From Phoronis australis (lineage: Eukaryota > Phoronida > Phoronidae): a stretch of DNA of 30,019 nt. The number at the start of each line of letters is the position of its first letter. Position 1 is the stretch's first letter. The translations under genes were made by a program, and so were the position numbers. The notes below the pieces were generated by a model that was not told the origin of the DNA, ran no database searches, and saw nothing but the letters and a program-made list of their open reading frames with translations. The stretch lies in the NCBI GenBank assembly GCA_002633005.1, contig NMRA01000194.1, forward strand, positions 112,964 through 142,982. Direction: 5' to 3'. Below are positions 10,627-19,553 of the stretch, one piece after another.

Positions 10627-11492
10627 TTAATCCTCTTCATCAGAGTCGGAGTCTTCACTCCATGGATCATCTTCGAAATCTGACAGTTCTTCAGAAGAAC
10701 TATCTCTAATGCTTCTTTTTTAATCATTTTATTTCTAAATACACTAATATTTACAAACAATAAGATCTCTGCAAATGAAACACAGGCACACACACACGCA
10801 CGCACACATATCTAAATTACAAAAATTCACGGTTGGTCTAAAATAAATAGGCATTGATGGTTTCCCAAAAGGCAGTTTTGCGGGGTTGTATATTCCTTAC
10901 TTTACAGTAATTATACAAGAAACATTGAAATTGTGAATATTTAGGAATAATCTGGCTTCTAGAACATTTATGGATGAAATACTGGCAAAAAGTTAATATG
11001 GTATTGATATCTTCAAAATTACATCCAAAATATGCTGTCACAATAACATTTCTATCCAAGACTAAATCGTGTTGTGTAGTTACGTAAATTAAAAGTTTCT
11101 GAATTTCACACCACAAAGTTTTCACAGAACCACATTCCACAAACATATGGTTAAAAGTCTCAACAGTTCCACAAGATGCACACTTGTCATCACTAACTAT
11201 CTCTAATGCTGGTTGCTTCATTCCCAAGGTTACTGCTGTTGACTTCTGCATTCGAACTGAACAATATGTCAGGAAGAATGGACCCCTAAAACCAAACTGG
11301 CAGAAGTGTGTGAGTTTCAGTTGCATGCCAACCATAATCAGTTGGTGTCAGTCCATCCCCGGGATATGCTGTCGCGGCACGGGTCCATAGCGCTGTGACG
11401 TACTGCGTTCGGCGAATCTTTATCTGCAGAGTACGGAGACAAGGTGGGAGCAACCCACAGTCAATTCGTTTTAAATTTGCGAGTGGATTCTC
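10627..11492 (-). pseudogene. Transposon gene, last exon, split by a LINE insertion
   Basis: Begins after acceptor CCTTTCAG (intron 11493-11591, 99 nt) and reads ENPLANLKRIDCGLLPPC, QIKIRRTQYVTALWTRA, PTDYGWHATETHTLLPVWF. A 1-base shift at GPFF leads into PDILFSSNAEVNSS. The LINE fragment 10714-11194 interrupts it between its duplicated 16-bp target. Beyond it the same frame resumes with the acidic tail SSSEELSDFEDDPWSEDSD and a TAA at 10627-10629. LPPC followed by the R-R-x-x-Y and W blocks is the usual C-terminal signature of this family. The serine/aspartate/glutamate-rich tail replaces the cysteine-rich tail I expected. Confidence 0.75.
10714..11194 (-). mobile_element. 5'-truncated LINE 3' end (L1/Tx1-like), nested
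   Basis: Flanked by AACTATCTCTAATGCT at 10698-10713 and 11195-11210, a perfect 16-bp target duplication. On the minus strand it begins with the LINE ORF2 C-terminus, SDDKCASCGTVETFNHMF followed by VECGSVKTLW, a C-x2-C...H-x4-C pattern of the zf-RVT type found at the end of L1-like reverse transcriptases. The frame ends at 10838. The 3' UTR contains a CA/TG repeat, an AATAAA and an A-rich end (GATTAAAAAAGA). It inserted into the transposon's last exon in the same orientation, so it is younger than the transposon copy. Confidence 0.85.
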
Positions 11493-11591
11493 CTGAAAGG
11501 AAATTAAAAAATATAAGCATAGCTGACTTTGATGGTATTTAAAAATTATCAGGTTGAATATTAATATTGTTTACAAGTTATCACTACATAC

Positions 11592-11796
11592 CTCAGCAAC
11601 TTTGCCAGTCATGTCCATAAGTTTGACGAACTGGGCCTCGTTAACATCTTTGAGCTTACTTTTTGCGTACATGTGACATACGAATTTAGCGACTAAGCCG
11701 ACATCGATGCTGCCATGCACATCTCCACAACTAGTGAACATATTGATGAACCTTCCATCACTTTCAGTAATGTCCAAGGGTTTGATTTTGCCTTTT
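11592..11796 (-). pseudogene. Transposon gene, penultimate exon
   Basis: A 205-nt exon bounded by acceptor TTATTTTCTAG (ends 11797) and donor GAG|GTATGT (11592/11591). Joined to the previous exon in phase 2 it gives FNR then KGKIKPLDITESDGRF, matching the conserved GKGK-like block of the family. It continues with VAKFVCHMYAKSKLKDVNEAQF, where the FVC-x-x-Y and VNEAQF blocks are also conserved. The reading frame is intact across this exon. The clean phase agreement is direct evidence that the gene is spliced. Confidence 0.7.
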
Positions 11797-12000
11797 CTAG
11801 AAAATAAGGAATGACGTATACAATTAATTCATAACAGAAATCTTTTTTTATTTAAAGGAGGCAACCGTTATACGTTACTTAGACTTCATTTACATGGCAG
11901 ACGTAATCACAGCAAATCGAATTCAATCAATTCTCCTCACTGTAATCGAATTCATTCAATTCTTGTCACTACTGCAATAATCAAGATTTCGATAACATAC

Positions 12001-12489
12001 CTATTAAAGGCAGATGTGTATTCACATTCAAGGCATGGTATCCAGGCATTGCTCTGGGAAGTCCGTACTTGCGCTCTTCAAGAACGTTTGCTATATCGGA
12101 AATGTTGATAAATCCTCTGTTACTTCCCATCCCACAGTCCATGACAACGTTGGTCGTGGATCTTATTTCTCGTCGATGTTGTCCAAGTGTACCAAGCAAG
12201 ATTATTAAAACATCTGTATCTGAAGCCCTCACCATAACATGACCGATTGAAATGTTTGCGACGTGGAACGCAATCAGCGTATCCGCTTCCTCGTGGTCAC
12301 CTTGGAGATGGGCAGGTTTTGTCACCATGATTTGCTGGTTATCGTCGGGAAAGAACTGGTAGCAGTCACCACCGTGGGAAACAAACAAGGTTCTCCCACC
12401 AAACTAGGCCAATAATAGTCTTTTCTCCATTCCGTCAAAAGGAACTTCGCCAGTTCATTCTTGAACGCGCTGTTCTTCAGAAGTGTTTA
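12001..12489 (-). pseudogene. Transposon gene, FEN/XPG-like nuclease domain exon end
   Basis: Reads LLKNSAFKNELAKFLLTEW, then after a 1-base shift near 12405 FGGRTLFVSHGGDCYQF, then DHEEADTLIAFHVANIS, VMVRASDTDVLIILLG, VVMDCGMGSNRGFINISDIA and LPRAMPGYHAL. The spacing E-E-A-D to D-T-D is what the E-A-E-A to D-x-D metal ligands look like in FEN1/XPG nucleases (PIN-like fold), which is my inference. After YHAL a small deletion shifts the frame into CEYTSAFNR, ending at the donor AATAG|GTATGT (12001/12000). A TAA lies near 12488. The intron 11797-12000 follows. Confidence 0.75.
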
Positions 12490-13202
12490 TGAGCTCTGTC
12501 GCCTAGTTTGATCAGGCCCTGTTATGGCATACATGTCGTGCAAATGTCCTAAGTTCACTTACAGTCATTGCCCTTTGTGTCATAGAGAGGGACCATCGAC
12601 GCATTGCGTTCTCTGAGTTGCGGAAAGCCACTATCCCTGTCATGCTCGATGCTGCATCCCTGTTGACGGACTGTTCCAAAGAGAGGTCAACAGCCGATCT
12701 TCTGAAGTTGTTCCTAGTACGTCGCACTGAAAACGCTCCGTTTTCCAGCACTTCGCGCAATTGTGGGTCTGCAAATTTCTATTTTTGGCATAGTTTGGGC
12801 GGTTCAGGGCAAAGAATACATCTAGCATTGTCGGGAAAATGTTGATATAACCACTGACGTCATTGGTCTTGACGCATCTCTGGAGTTCTCTGTGCGCGCG
12901 GTTTATGAGAAAGATGTAGGTTGCCCAAAACTGAGCAGTTTTGCCATATTTGCCATTAATCACTGTGTGAAAGAAATCTTCATACTTCTGGAGATGCTGA
13001 GTGATCACATGATCATCAAGGTTTGCCTCTGTTTGTTCGTAAGGAACGATTCATATTCCTCCGGAGCTAAGTAATGCAGAAATGTTTCGTACATCTTGCC
13101 CTCCAAAACGTTAGCAAGAAGCTCGTGAACCGGAGTGCACCTGTTGTAGAATTTTCCTTTAATGAAGCCCATCATAGACCCTTCTGCCAAGATACCAGTC
13201 TC
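12490..13202 (-). pseudogene. Transposon gene, central region before the nuclease-like domain
   Basis: After the TGA the same frame continues with ILAEGSMMGFIKGKFYNRC and VHELLANVLEGKMYETFL, then a frameshift near 13010-13070 leads to KYEDFFHTVINGKYGKTAQFW and FFALNRPNYAK. A further frameshift near 12770 enters VLENGAFSVRRT, AVDLSLEQSVNRDAASSMTG and RRWSLSMTQRA. The ordered blocks NxPNYA, the DLxLEQxVNxDAAS motif and the following RRW are recurrent in this family as I recall it. At least two indels and one nonsense codon show the copy is dead. Confidence 0.7.
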
Positions 13203-14443
13203 TCAAAGTAGGAACTCTATGCCACTTCTATTTATCAAAGTTCCCACAGCTCCATAAAAAGCCAGCTCCGTATGAAAATTACCGAGCATTATCAGCAGCT
13301 TATCAAACAATGGTCTTTCAAGTTCTTGTATTGCATAGGCTTTTAAAGCAACTGTCAAGTTATATGTGACAACTGCGTAGTCTTGCTCAGTCTCTCTGGC
13401 TGCATTCATCGTGCAGATCATAGTTTCTTTAACAACATCGTTGTTGGTTGGTGATTTTGAAATGGGGTCCATGTAACAGATCCTTTGAAGAGGCAATGGG
13501 TCCCGTATGTAACTGCTCATAAATCCAGCATGCAGTGGAGTGTTACCTTCCCTTAGTTTCAAAAACCAGTAGAGATCCAACAAGTTGAGCTGTATGTTCT
13601 TGTAGTTTACTTTAGTGCCTCTGACAAAATTGTCACGTGTTTGAGCAGAGTTTATGTTGATACTTGAAAAAGTAACATCCTTAAGAGATTTTCTGAACGG
13701 CCGCACTTCGCGCTCTACCCCCACAATCTGTCGGCGATTCCTTCCTTCTCGAAACAACAGTGCAGCAGAAGAGTCTTCCCTTTCTTCTTCCACCGCATTT
13801 TGGTAGCTATGACCAACAGTTGCGTGCAGTGTTCACATGCCATCTAATGTTTCGACGTGTGCGTCATTGTTATCCCAAACAGAGGCAGTGGCTAGATTTG
13901 GAAGGAGTCGAATACCATCCGGTGCTTCGCGTTCATACGACTCTATGGAATACGTAAACTCAGTCTCAAGGCCTTTGCTTTCTTTGTAGCCGATGGAATG
14001 TCCTGCTCTGTTAAGAATCTGCAAAGACAGTTTTGAACCAGTCAGAGAAGACAGACCAAGTCCCAGGGACGTGTGCTTCCACGGCCTCACATTACCACGG
14101 GTAACGTTGTAAATGGCGTCAGATGCCATTGCGGTGACTTTGGGTCTATGGATTCTTTTTGAGAGTTTGAGGTTGTAATGCCACCGAGAAGTGTTCGGTA
14201 GAACAGTTCAAGTTGCTGCGGTATCTTTGGTGCACATGATTTCAAATTCTGCACTGTTGTTGGAATAGGTGTCTTTGACTTAGGCAGTTGCAAGATTTGA
14301 GATCGAAGATGAAGAGCAGCCCATCTCAGTTTGTCATTTTGGTAGTTTTCTTCAGTTTCACCTTGCTGCTGCACTAATGCATCTTCCTTTGTTACAGTGG
14401 AGCTAAAAATATAATTCCCTTTCCGTTGATTTGACAATCTCAC
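13203..14443 (-). pseudogene. Transposon gene, conserved middle region
   Basis: Continues the same large exon. Segments in order: APKIPQQLELFYRTLLGG; then, after a frameshift near 14130-14150, ASDAIYNVTRGNVRPWKH; SLTGSKLSLQILNRAGHSIGY; VWDNNDAHVETLDG; then a further frameshift into RNRRQIVGVEREVRPFRKSL; the block AVVTYNLTVALKAYAIQ; and LIMLGNFHTELAFYGAVGTL. The last blocks (MGSFHxELAFxxAxG-like) are strongly conserved in this family as I remember it. An in-frame TGA at 13203-13205 interrupts it, after which the same frame carries on. No specific enzymatic motif is recognised in this part. Confidence 0.7.
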
Positions 14444-14985
14444 TTGAATTCTGCCTCCAAATTGGTCTTTGATTTCTTAAGGAGATTCTGAGTTGTGTAT
14501 GCTGAGACATCAGCTTCTCTCCCACCATTACTTACATACTCTTCTTTGTACAAATCTAGCAAAGTAGAGAGAAGTAATGACCGCCGGTTTTCAAGAACCT
14601 CAATGGCTTTTCCCACAGAATATGCAAGAACCTTTCAACATGCCCTTATCATCGGACTTTGGGAGGGGATTGCAACGTCTGGTAACAACACAAGCCATTT
14701 TACTAGGAGTTGTGTGGTCAACTGACGGTGCATCTCTTGGCCGTTTAACAGCAGTGTATTTTCTGTGACAGGATGGGTGATAGCGAAGATATAATTCTGT
14801 TTCACTATAGGTTCCGCTATTCTTTGCGTAACAAGGGAGTATTTGCCACATTTTAATTTTTTACGTAGAGTAGTAACGTTCTTCAGTGTTGACCAAATGT
14901 TTTCGTTGAAAGTTTTCAACTTGCTGTCCTCGCCAGTTGATGTTTGGCAGATGAAGCAGCATAAATTACCTTCGCTTTCAAGAAC
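14444..14985 (-). pseudogene. Transposon gene, N-terminal zinc-binding segment
   Basis: Starts right after a splice acceptor (TTTTTCATTACAG) at 14985. It reads VLESEGNLCCFICQ with a C-x2-C pair, then after a frameshift YHPSCHRKYTAVKR with an H-x3-C, and later SCIFCGKSH with a second C-x2-C, then a leucine-rich stretch ending DLYKEEYVSNGGREADVS. These spaced cysteine and histidine pairs are typical of the N-terminus of this cnidarian multicopy family and probably bind zinc and DNA. At least two frameshifts and a TGA near 14447 break the frame. Confidence 0.65.
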
Positions 14986-15070
14986 CTGTAATGAAAAACG
15001 TTTATTTGGTTTAGGTTGTTTTGTTTTCTTTATACATATGTCAGTGTCATTTTGCCCTAAAGAACGAAAC

Positions 15071-15215
15071 ACGGTCTGCCCACTGTTCCCCTGTCACTAC
15101 GATCCCTGTCCCTCTGTTCCCCAACCAATATTCCGCTGCCCAATGTTCCCCCGTCCCCATGTTACCCCATCCCGACGTTACCCTGGTCCTATATTACCCG
15201 GTCTTGTTCCCACGT
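15071..15215 (+). repeat. 15-bp minisatellite, arm 1
   Basis: About nine imperfect units of about 15 bases with the pattern GTCCC-NATGTTCCCC, for example CTCTGTTCCCC, CCAATGTTCCCCC, CCATGTTACCC and CGACGTTACCC. It lies in the first intron of the transposon gene. The same unit recurs in opposite orientation at 15441-15625. Confidence 0.75.
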
Positions 15216-15440
15216 ATCGGTGTACGTTAATTCAATTTCTGTGTTTAAAGGGAGCATTTGCATACAGAAAAGCAAGTAAAGCAATTTATTGATAATGACA
15301 GACCAACCCAGTTTGTTTGTAGATAAAATCACATCTTGATAATGTTTATGATTGGCCAGAATCCTAGCGCTTTTCAGTCGCAAGATCTATAAATCAAGTA
15401 ATCAACGCAAGGAATTGATTTCCGATGTACATAAAATGGG

Positions 15441-15625
15441 TGCATGCGAGGGAACATGGGGGCAGGGGAACATAGCGACATATGGACTGGAAAAACAGGT
15501 TTTGGGGGAGAATATAGGGTCGGGAGAGGATCGGCGCTAGGAAACATAGGCCCGAGAAAATATCAGTTGCGGAATATAGAGTCGAGGTAACTCAGGGACC
15601 GGAAAATATCGATACGGACCCAGCA
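15441..15625 (-). repeat. 15-bp minisatellite, inverted arm 2
   Basis: Units of GGGGAACATAGGGAC type (GGGAACATGGGGGCA, GGGGAACATAGCGAC, GGAAACATAGGCCCG, GAAAATATCAGTTGC), the reverse complement of the unit in arm 1. More diverged than arm 1. About 225 bp of ordinary sequence separate the arms, so the pair could form a large imperfect hairpin. Confidence 0.7.
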
Positions 15626-15821
15626 AAACGACGGTCAAAATGAACAGAGCTTTCATTAAATAGTAAAAACTGCATGTCACAGGGCACATGTGAAGGTGGA
15701 TTTACCAAGAAAAAATAGCTTGGGTCTATGACGGGCTTTCTAATTGTAATCCACCTGTTTGAAATCACGCAACTACTTGGCAGTCAACACTCATGAACAA
15801 TTATATTAGAAAGCTACTCAC

Positions 15822-15969
15822 CGATAATTGTCAAGAATCTCCAGAAACCTCCGTTGTTTTCAGCTTTCAACGCCCATGTCAAATAGCTCGTCGTGGTTAA
15901 GCACGTGTACAACGGAAATGACGGTAGTTGGTGCGCACACATAACGCAGATGGCAGCAAAAGACGCCAT
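15822..15969 (-). pseudogene. Candidate first exon of the transposon gene
   Basis: On the minus strand an ATG at 15969 is followed by an open frame of about 48 codons up to a consensus donor, ATCG|GTGAGT, at 15822/15821. A different frame across the same bases gives a more protein-like reading (HDELFDMGVES followed by a TGA), so an indel and a stop may be present. The next exon begins at 14985 after the acceptor CATTACAG. Joining phases do not match cleanly, so the exact coding frame is uncertain, or this may be a mostly non-coding leader exon. Confidence 0.4.
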
Positions 15970-16325
15970 TTCGATTATTCCTCGTTGTAAGAGTTACATC
16001 AAATGAAATGTGGATTTGGGTAAAATTCGTCCGAAAACAGGGGGACGTACTTAAGACTGGTAAAATGGGACGGATTTCTATGTTCTATTTTTAATTGTGA
16101 ATTAGAATGTATCATGTGGAATATTCCGTTGTTGTTGCGTAGACTTGTGAGGTCGCTCCAACCGATCAGGCGAGATTTTTCTGATTTTTCATGCCCTGAC
16201 ATAAATTTGCAGACAAAAATCTCTCACCTTATGTAAAAAGTGCTTGGTTCCTCAACTTGGTGCTTATTCAGTGTAAATGGGTTTATAATGAATTTTGTTT
16301 CTACTCCTGCCATCTCGCTGTCGCA

Positions 16326-17079
16326 CCATGTACAGTGAAGCTGAACATCGTGCAATTGGTTATCAAACGGTTACCTGGTGGGTTGATCTACATCAACTCG
16401 AGTATTTGGGCGTGTCTGGCGGAGCTAACCCACCACTAGATTTGTCTGGCAATGCTTATTCGTGATACCCGGGGCTACGGTGAATATTTTGCAACTGGTT
16501 TCGTGCGGTTACCTCTTGGAATGATCTAGCTCAATTTTACCCCTTTTTGATAATCGTCTGGCAAGGGCACCCCACCGCAGAAATTGTCTGGCATCTAACT
16601 TTTGTGCAATTGGTTTCAAAAGGTTACCTGATGGATTGATATAGCTCAATTCTAGTTTTTGGACGTGTCTGGCGGGGGTAACTCACCACTATTTTTGTCT
16701 GTCAGTGTTCATTCGTGATACCTGGGCTTACGGTGAATATTTTGCCACTGGTTTCAAGCGGTTACCTCTTGGATTGATCTAGCTCAATTTCTGTACCCTG
16801 TATATGTTCGTCTGGCGGGTAGTCCCCACCACTGAAATTGTCTGGCAGTGACCAATCTTGATACAGTGGATTACGTAGTAGGTATCCAAGACAATTTGAA
16901 GTGGTTACCAGAAAAGTTGATCTAGCTCATTTTTCGAGTGTCATTCTCTTGTCTCCCCTGACCACACCCACCAGAGCGAACCTGCCAGACGGCCATTTCC
17001 AAGCATCAAGATACCCATAGGGCACTGTGGCACCAAAGAAAATTGGTTACCTTTTCATGCCCAAAAAGGCTCTGGGATT
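16326..17079 (-). repeat. Right terminal inverted repeat
   Basis: Reverse complement of the left arm with roughly 90 percent identity by eye. It shares the unit order, the alternating unit types, and the outer block with GACACTCGAAAA, GTCAGGGGAGACAAGAGAATG and the outer TTTCTTTGGTGCCAC block. The inner end at about 16326-16345 continues slightly further than the left arm, matching the third left unit (GTTCAGC-TCACTG-ACATGG). Confidence 0.9.
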
Positions 17080-17083
17080 CCGG

Positions 17084-17617
17084 TCTATAAACTTAAATGT
17101 GGTGTAGTTGAGTGCGATCAGCTTAACAACGTAGTGAGAGTTCATTTTTACAGCCACACATTTCGTTTGTGAAGGTGTGTGTGATTTTTTAAGCCACAAA
17201 GTTTTGTGGTTTGCCGTCTTCAACTGAAGTTACATTTTGCGTCATTTGTGGCATCTAAGAAACAAATATAAATAAATGAAAATCATCCGTCTCATTTTTT
17301 GATTATACTGCCGTGTTTTCCTAAAAGAATTACTTTTTTAAATATATGATTTCTGAACTGTCTTCACCGACGCCAAAAAATTGAAATGGACGCTAACATT
17401 TTTAAAAGGTAGGTTCAGTGGACCCCACTGTTCTGGTCGCGTAGGGTGAACAGAAGATTTCATGAACAATAAATCTTCATTCAAATATCATTAAGGTGAT
17501 TAGGACCGTAGAAAATGTCCAAAATTTGGCTAATTTCAGAATACCATTTCTTAGAAATGGCTAATCGGATTCACGTGAAATTTCCAGATGCTAGACTTAG
17601 TTGCATGCGTGTACAAA
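17084..17617. other. Intergenic, nothing recognised
   Basis: AT-rich sequence outside the right end of the large transposon. No open frame, tandem repeat or RNA gene could be supported. Confidence 0.5.
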
Positions 17618-17797
17618 TTGAGACAAACGTCCACTAAAAAGGCAGAATCTACCAAAATTCGGCGAATGCTTAATTCACAGCTCTGAAAGTACCCCGTGAA
17701 TTTTAGTAAACGGTCCACATTCTCAAAACTTCGAGGCCCCCCCCCATATTTAGGCTGGTGCGCGCATGAGTTGTTAAAAAGTGTTTTACACTATTGT
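17618..17797 (+). repeat. Diverged interspersed repeat, copy 2
   Basis: Direct counterpart of 2160-2335, with shared blocks GTCCACT, TTCACAGC, GTACCCCGT, GGTCCAC and CCCCCATATTTAGGCTGG plus TGCGCGCATGAG. A run of C residues precedes the CATATTTA block here. The element class is unknown. Confidence 0.6.
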
Positions 17798-18175
17798 ATG
17801 GGAGGCAATCAAAACTGGAACTTTTTTATGAAGTCCGTGAAAAGCTCAAATTGCATAGAACGAAAACGAAATAACAATTTAAAAAATGTAATAGTTTTTG
17901 AGGTTTTGTTAGGAACAGCAGCTATGTCAAAGAAGTTGTGATTTTTTTATTGATTCCGTTGTTTTAGTTGTGAATTGATCTTTCCTTTTTTGCTAAAACT
18001 AAAACATAAGGTCACGTGACCCAATGTATGAAGGATTGGCAAAAGGTCAAAAAACAAACTCAACTTACTTCATACTTTCAGAAAATACAAACTCGTGCTG
18101 TCCTACATAACCTTAATCCCCTAAACATGAACTCGTCCTAGTCATCTCCCCTGCGCTCCAGACTTCCAGTTGTCC
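17798..18175. other. Upstream region of the receptor gene
   Basis: AT-rich. Contains a perfect palindrome GGTCACGTGACC at about 18012-18023 with a central E-box-type CACGTG. Similar CACGTG sites occur elsewhere in the window, so it may be repeat-derived. No exon seen. Confidence 0.4.
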
Positions 18176-18182
18176 TATAAAA
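18176..18182 (+). promoter_or_regulatory. TATA-like box upstream of the GPCR
   Basis: TATAAAA about 46 bases before the receptor ATG, which would place a start site within a short 5' leader. It is the only good match just upstream. A 5' exon further away cannot be excluded. Confidence 0.35.
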
Positions 18183-18227
18183 TCCAGGTGTACAAAATCG
18201 CCGGACTGAAAACACTTGCCGTCAACG

Positions 18228-19148
18228 ATGAATGAGACCAGCGCAGCTTCCATTGAGGCAACAAGATACATTGGAATCGTCACCACTTTGGTAATTCCGC
18301 CAATAGGAATTGTCGGCAATGCAATCGCGTTACTAGTGTTCGTCCGACGTAAACATAACAAGTCTATTGATGTTTTTCTGATTAGTTTAGCAGTTGTCGA
18401 TATACTTACTGAAGGTTTTCATGTTTTACGTAACGTTGAGAAGAATGCATTTGTTCCGGCATTTTTGATGAAACACGATATTTTGTGTTCGATTTCACTG
18501 TGGCTGTCGAGAACAGCGAGCATATCATCAGCATGGATACTTGTGGGATTTTCGCTAGATCGACTGATGGCACTAAGATTTCCTTTCCTAGCGATGACGT
18601 ATAGTAGTAGGAAGGTTGCCATCTGCTATGTTTTGACGGTGTGCGCCTGTTCTCTTGCTTTCAATGCGCATTCGTTCTGGACTCAAATTTCGTCGACGTC
18701 TCGTTGCACTGTTCCTCGGTTATTTTCGGAGCTGTTCGCTATCATGGAATGGATGCGCCTATTTCTTTATTCTGTCGTTCCGAGCGTAATTCTCATCGTT
18801 GTCAACTCGATCGTTATCTACTATTTTAAATCTAACAGTTTGGTACATGTGGGCAAACACCAGCGCAGTAACAGCAACAAGAAGACCATTCCCCTTCTAT
18901 TGGCCTCGTCAGGATTTTTCCTTCTGACGTCACTTCCGTTTGCCATCATCGGGGTATTGCTCCGATTTATTAAAGGTCCCACTATAAGAGCTCTGCATAG
19001 AGTTGTGGCCGTATTCCTGCCTTTGAACCACGCAGGAAACTTTTATGTTTACTGTTTGAGTGGAAAGAAGTTCCGAAAAGATTTGAAAATTGCGTGCCGA
19101 TCACTGGTGTTTAAAAACAGTCAGTCTGAAAACGCCACTGGCTTATGA
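18228..19148 (+). CDS. Class A (rhodopsin-like) G protein-coupled receptor, intronless
   Basis: A 306-residue seven-helix receptor acting at the plasma membrane, ligand unknown. Landmarks: sequon N-E-T at residues 2-4; helix 1 with G-I-V-G-N (N31 = N1.50); helix 2 S-L-A-V-V-D (D58 = D2.50); C87 before helix 3 and C160 in the second outer loop, forming the usual disulfide; DRL at 111-113 in place of DRY; helix 6 with LLTSLPF, keeping the proline but lacking the CWxP tryptophan; helix 7 with NHAGNFYVYCLSGKKFR, where NFYVY replaces NPxxY, then a basic helix 8. The C-terminal pattern resembles invertebrate neuropeptide (FMRFamide-like) receptors, but orphan cnidarian receptors also look like this. 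The ATG at 18228 was chosen because the upstream in-frame codon at 18216 is TTG. The frame is intact. Confidence 0.9.
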   Translation: MNETSAASIEATRYIGIVTTLVIPPIGIVGNAIALLVFVRRKHNKSIDVFLISLAVVDILTEGFHVLRNVEKNAFVPAFLMKHDILCSISLWLSRTASISSAWILVGFSLDRLMALRFPFLAMTYSSRKVAICYVLTVCACSLAFNAHSFWTQISSTSRCTVPRLFSELFAIMEWMRLFLYSVVPSVILIVVNSIVIYYFKSNSLVHVGKHQRSNSNKKTIPLLLASSGFFLLTSLPFAIIGVLLRFIKGPTIRALHRVVAVFLPLNHAGNFYVYCLSGKKFRKDLKIACRSLVFKNSQSENATGL

Positions 19149-19547
19149 AAAGCGCTCTTCTGACAATGACGAGTCAGCAACACTCTCAAATACTGTAGTG
19201 CACGAATATTGGAAAGTTCCTCCTTTGTATAAACTTGTAATCAATTTCAAACTTTTAGAACAGAAAGATATAGATTTTATGAAAATGCCACTCTTATCAA
19301 TACTACTTTTTAGTCCAGGTCTAAGGTTGGCTTTCATGATGAGTCAAAGCTGCATCAAAGTAACAATTGATTATAGCAGTGCTATTTTCATCAGGAGGCG
19401 AAAGATTGCCTTAAATAGTTAGTCCTACCATCTGTTGAGCATGTGCCTGTGATTTCTCGTTTTCGTTATAATTGCTACCCGTACGCCTGCTAGAAACTGG
19501 GTATTTTTAAAAGTATACCTTGTAACTCCTTATGACCATGTTACTAT

Positions 19548-19553
19548 AATAAA
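19548..19553 (+). terminator. Poly(A) signal of the GPCR
   Basis: AATAAA about 400 bases downstream of the receptor stop codon, on the coding strand. It is the first canonical hexamer after the gene. Confidence 0.55.

Larger units (their letters stand above)
9194..17079 (-). mobile_element. Decayed Academ-like DNA transposon, 7.9 kb, long TIRs
   Basis: Both ends carry the same sequence in opposite orientation for about 0.75 kb. The outermost bases are GATCCCAGAGC on the left and the complement AATCCCAGAGC on the right, each abutted by CCGG (9190-9193 and 17080-17083), a candidate 4-bp target duplication. Between the arms lies one minus-strand gene (10627-15969) of a multicopy protein family I know from cnidarian genomes, with zinc-binding pairs and a FEN/XPG-like acidic motif. 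Academ elements are, to my knowledge, the superfamily with 3-4 bp duplications and, in one branch, an XPG-like domain, so I favour that name. The superfamily assignment is inference. The long inverted repeats and gene content are read directly. The coding region is broken, so this copy cannot be autonomous. Confidence 0.75.

Noticed and set aside
10838-11335. Single 165-codon LINE protein
   Set aside because: The 16-bp duplication at 11195-11210 shows the frame is a chimera: bases above 11194 belong to the transposon's last exon in another frame, and only the lower part is LINE.
13760-15292. Plus-strand open frames across the transposon (e.g. 14843-15292)
   Set aside because: They are antisense shadows of the minus-strand gene or run through the minisatellite, and show no protein signature.
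18216-18227. Earlier start for the GPCR at 18216
   Set aside because: The codon is TTG. The first in-frame ATG is at 18228 and gives a normal receptor N-terminus.
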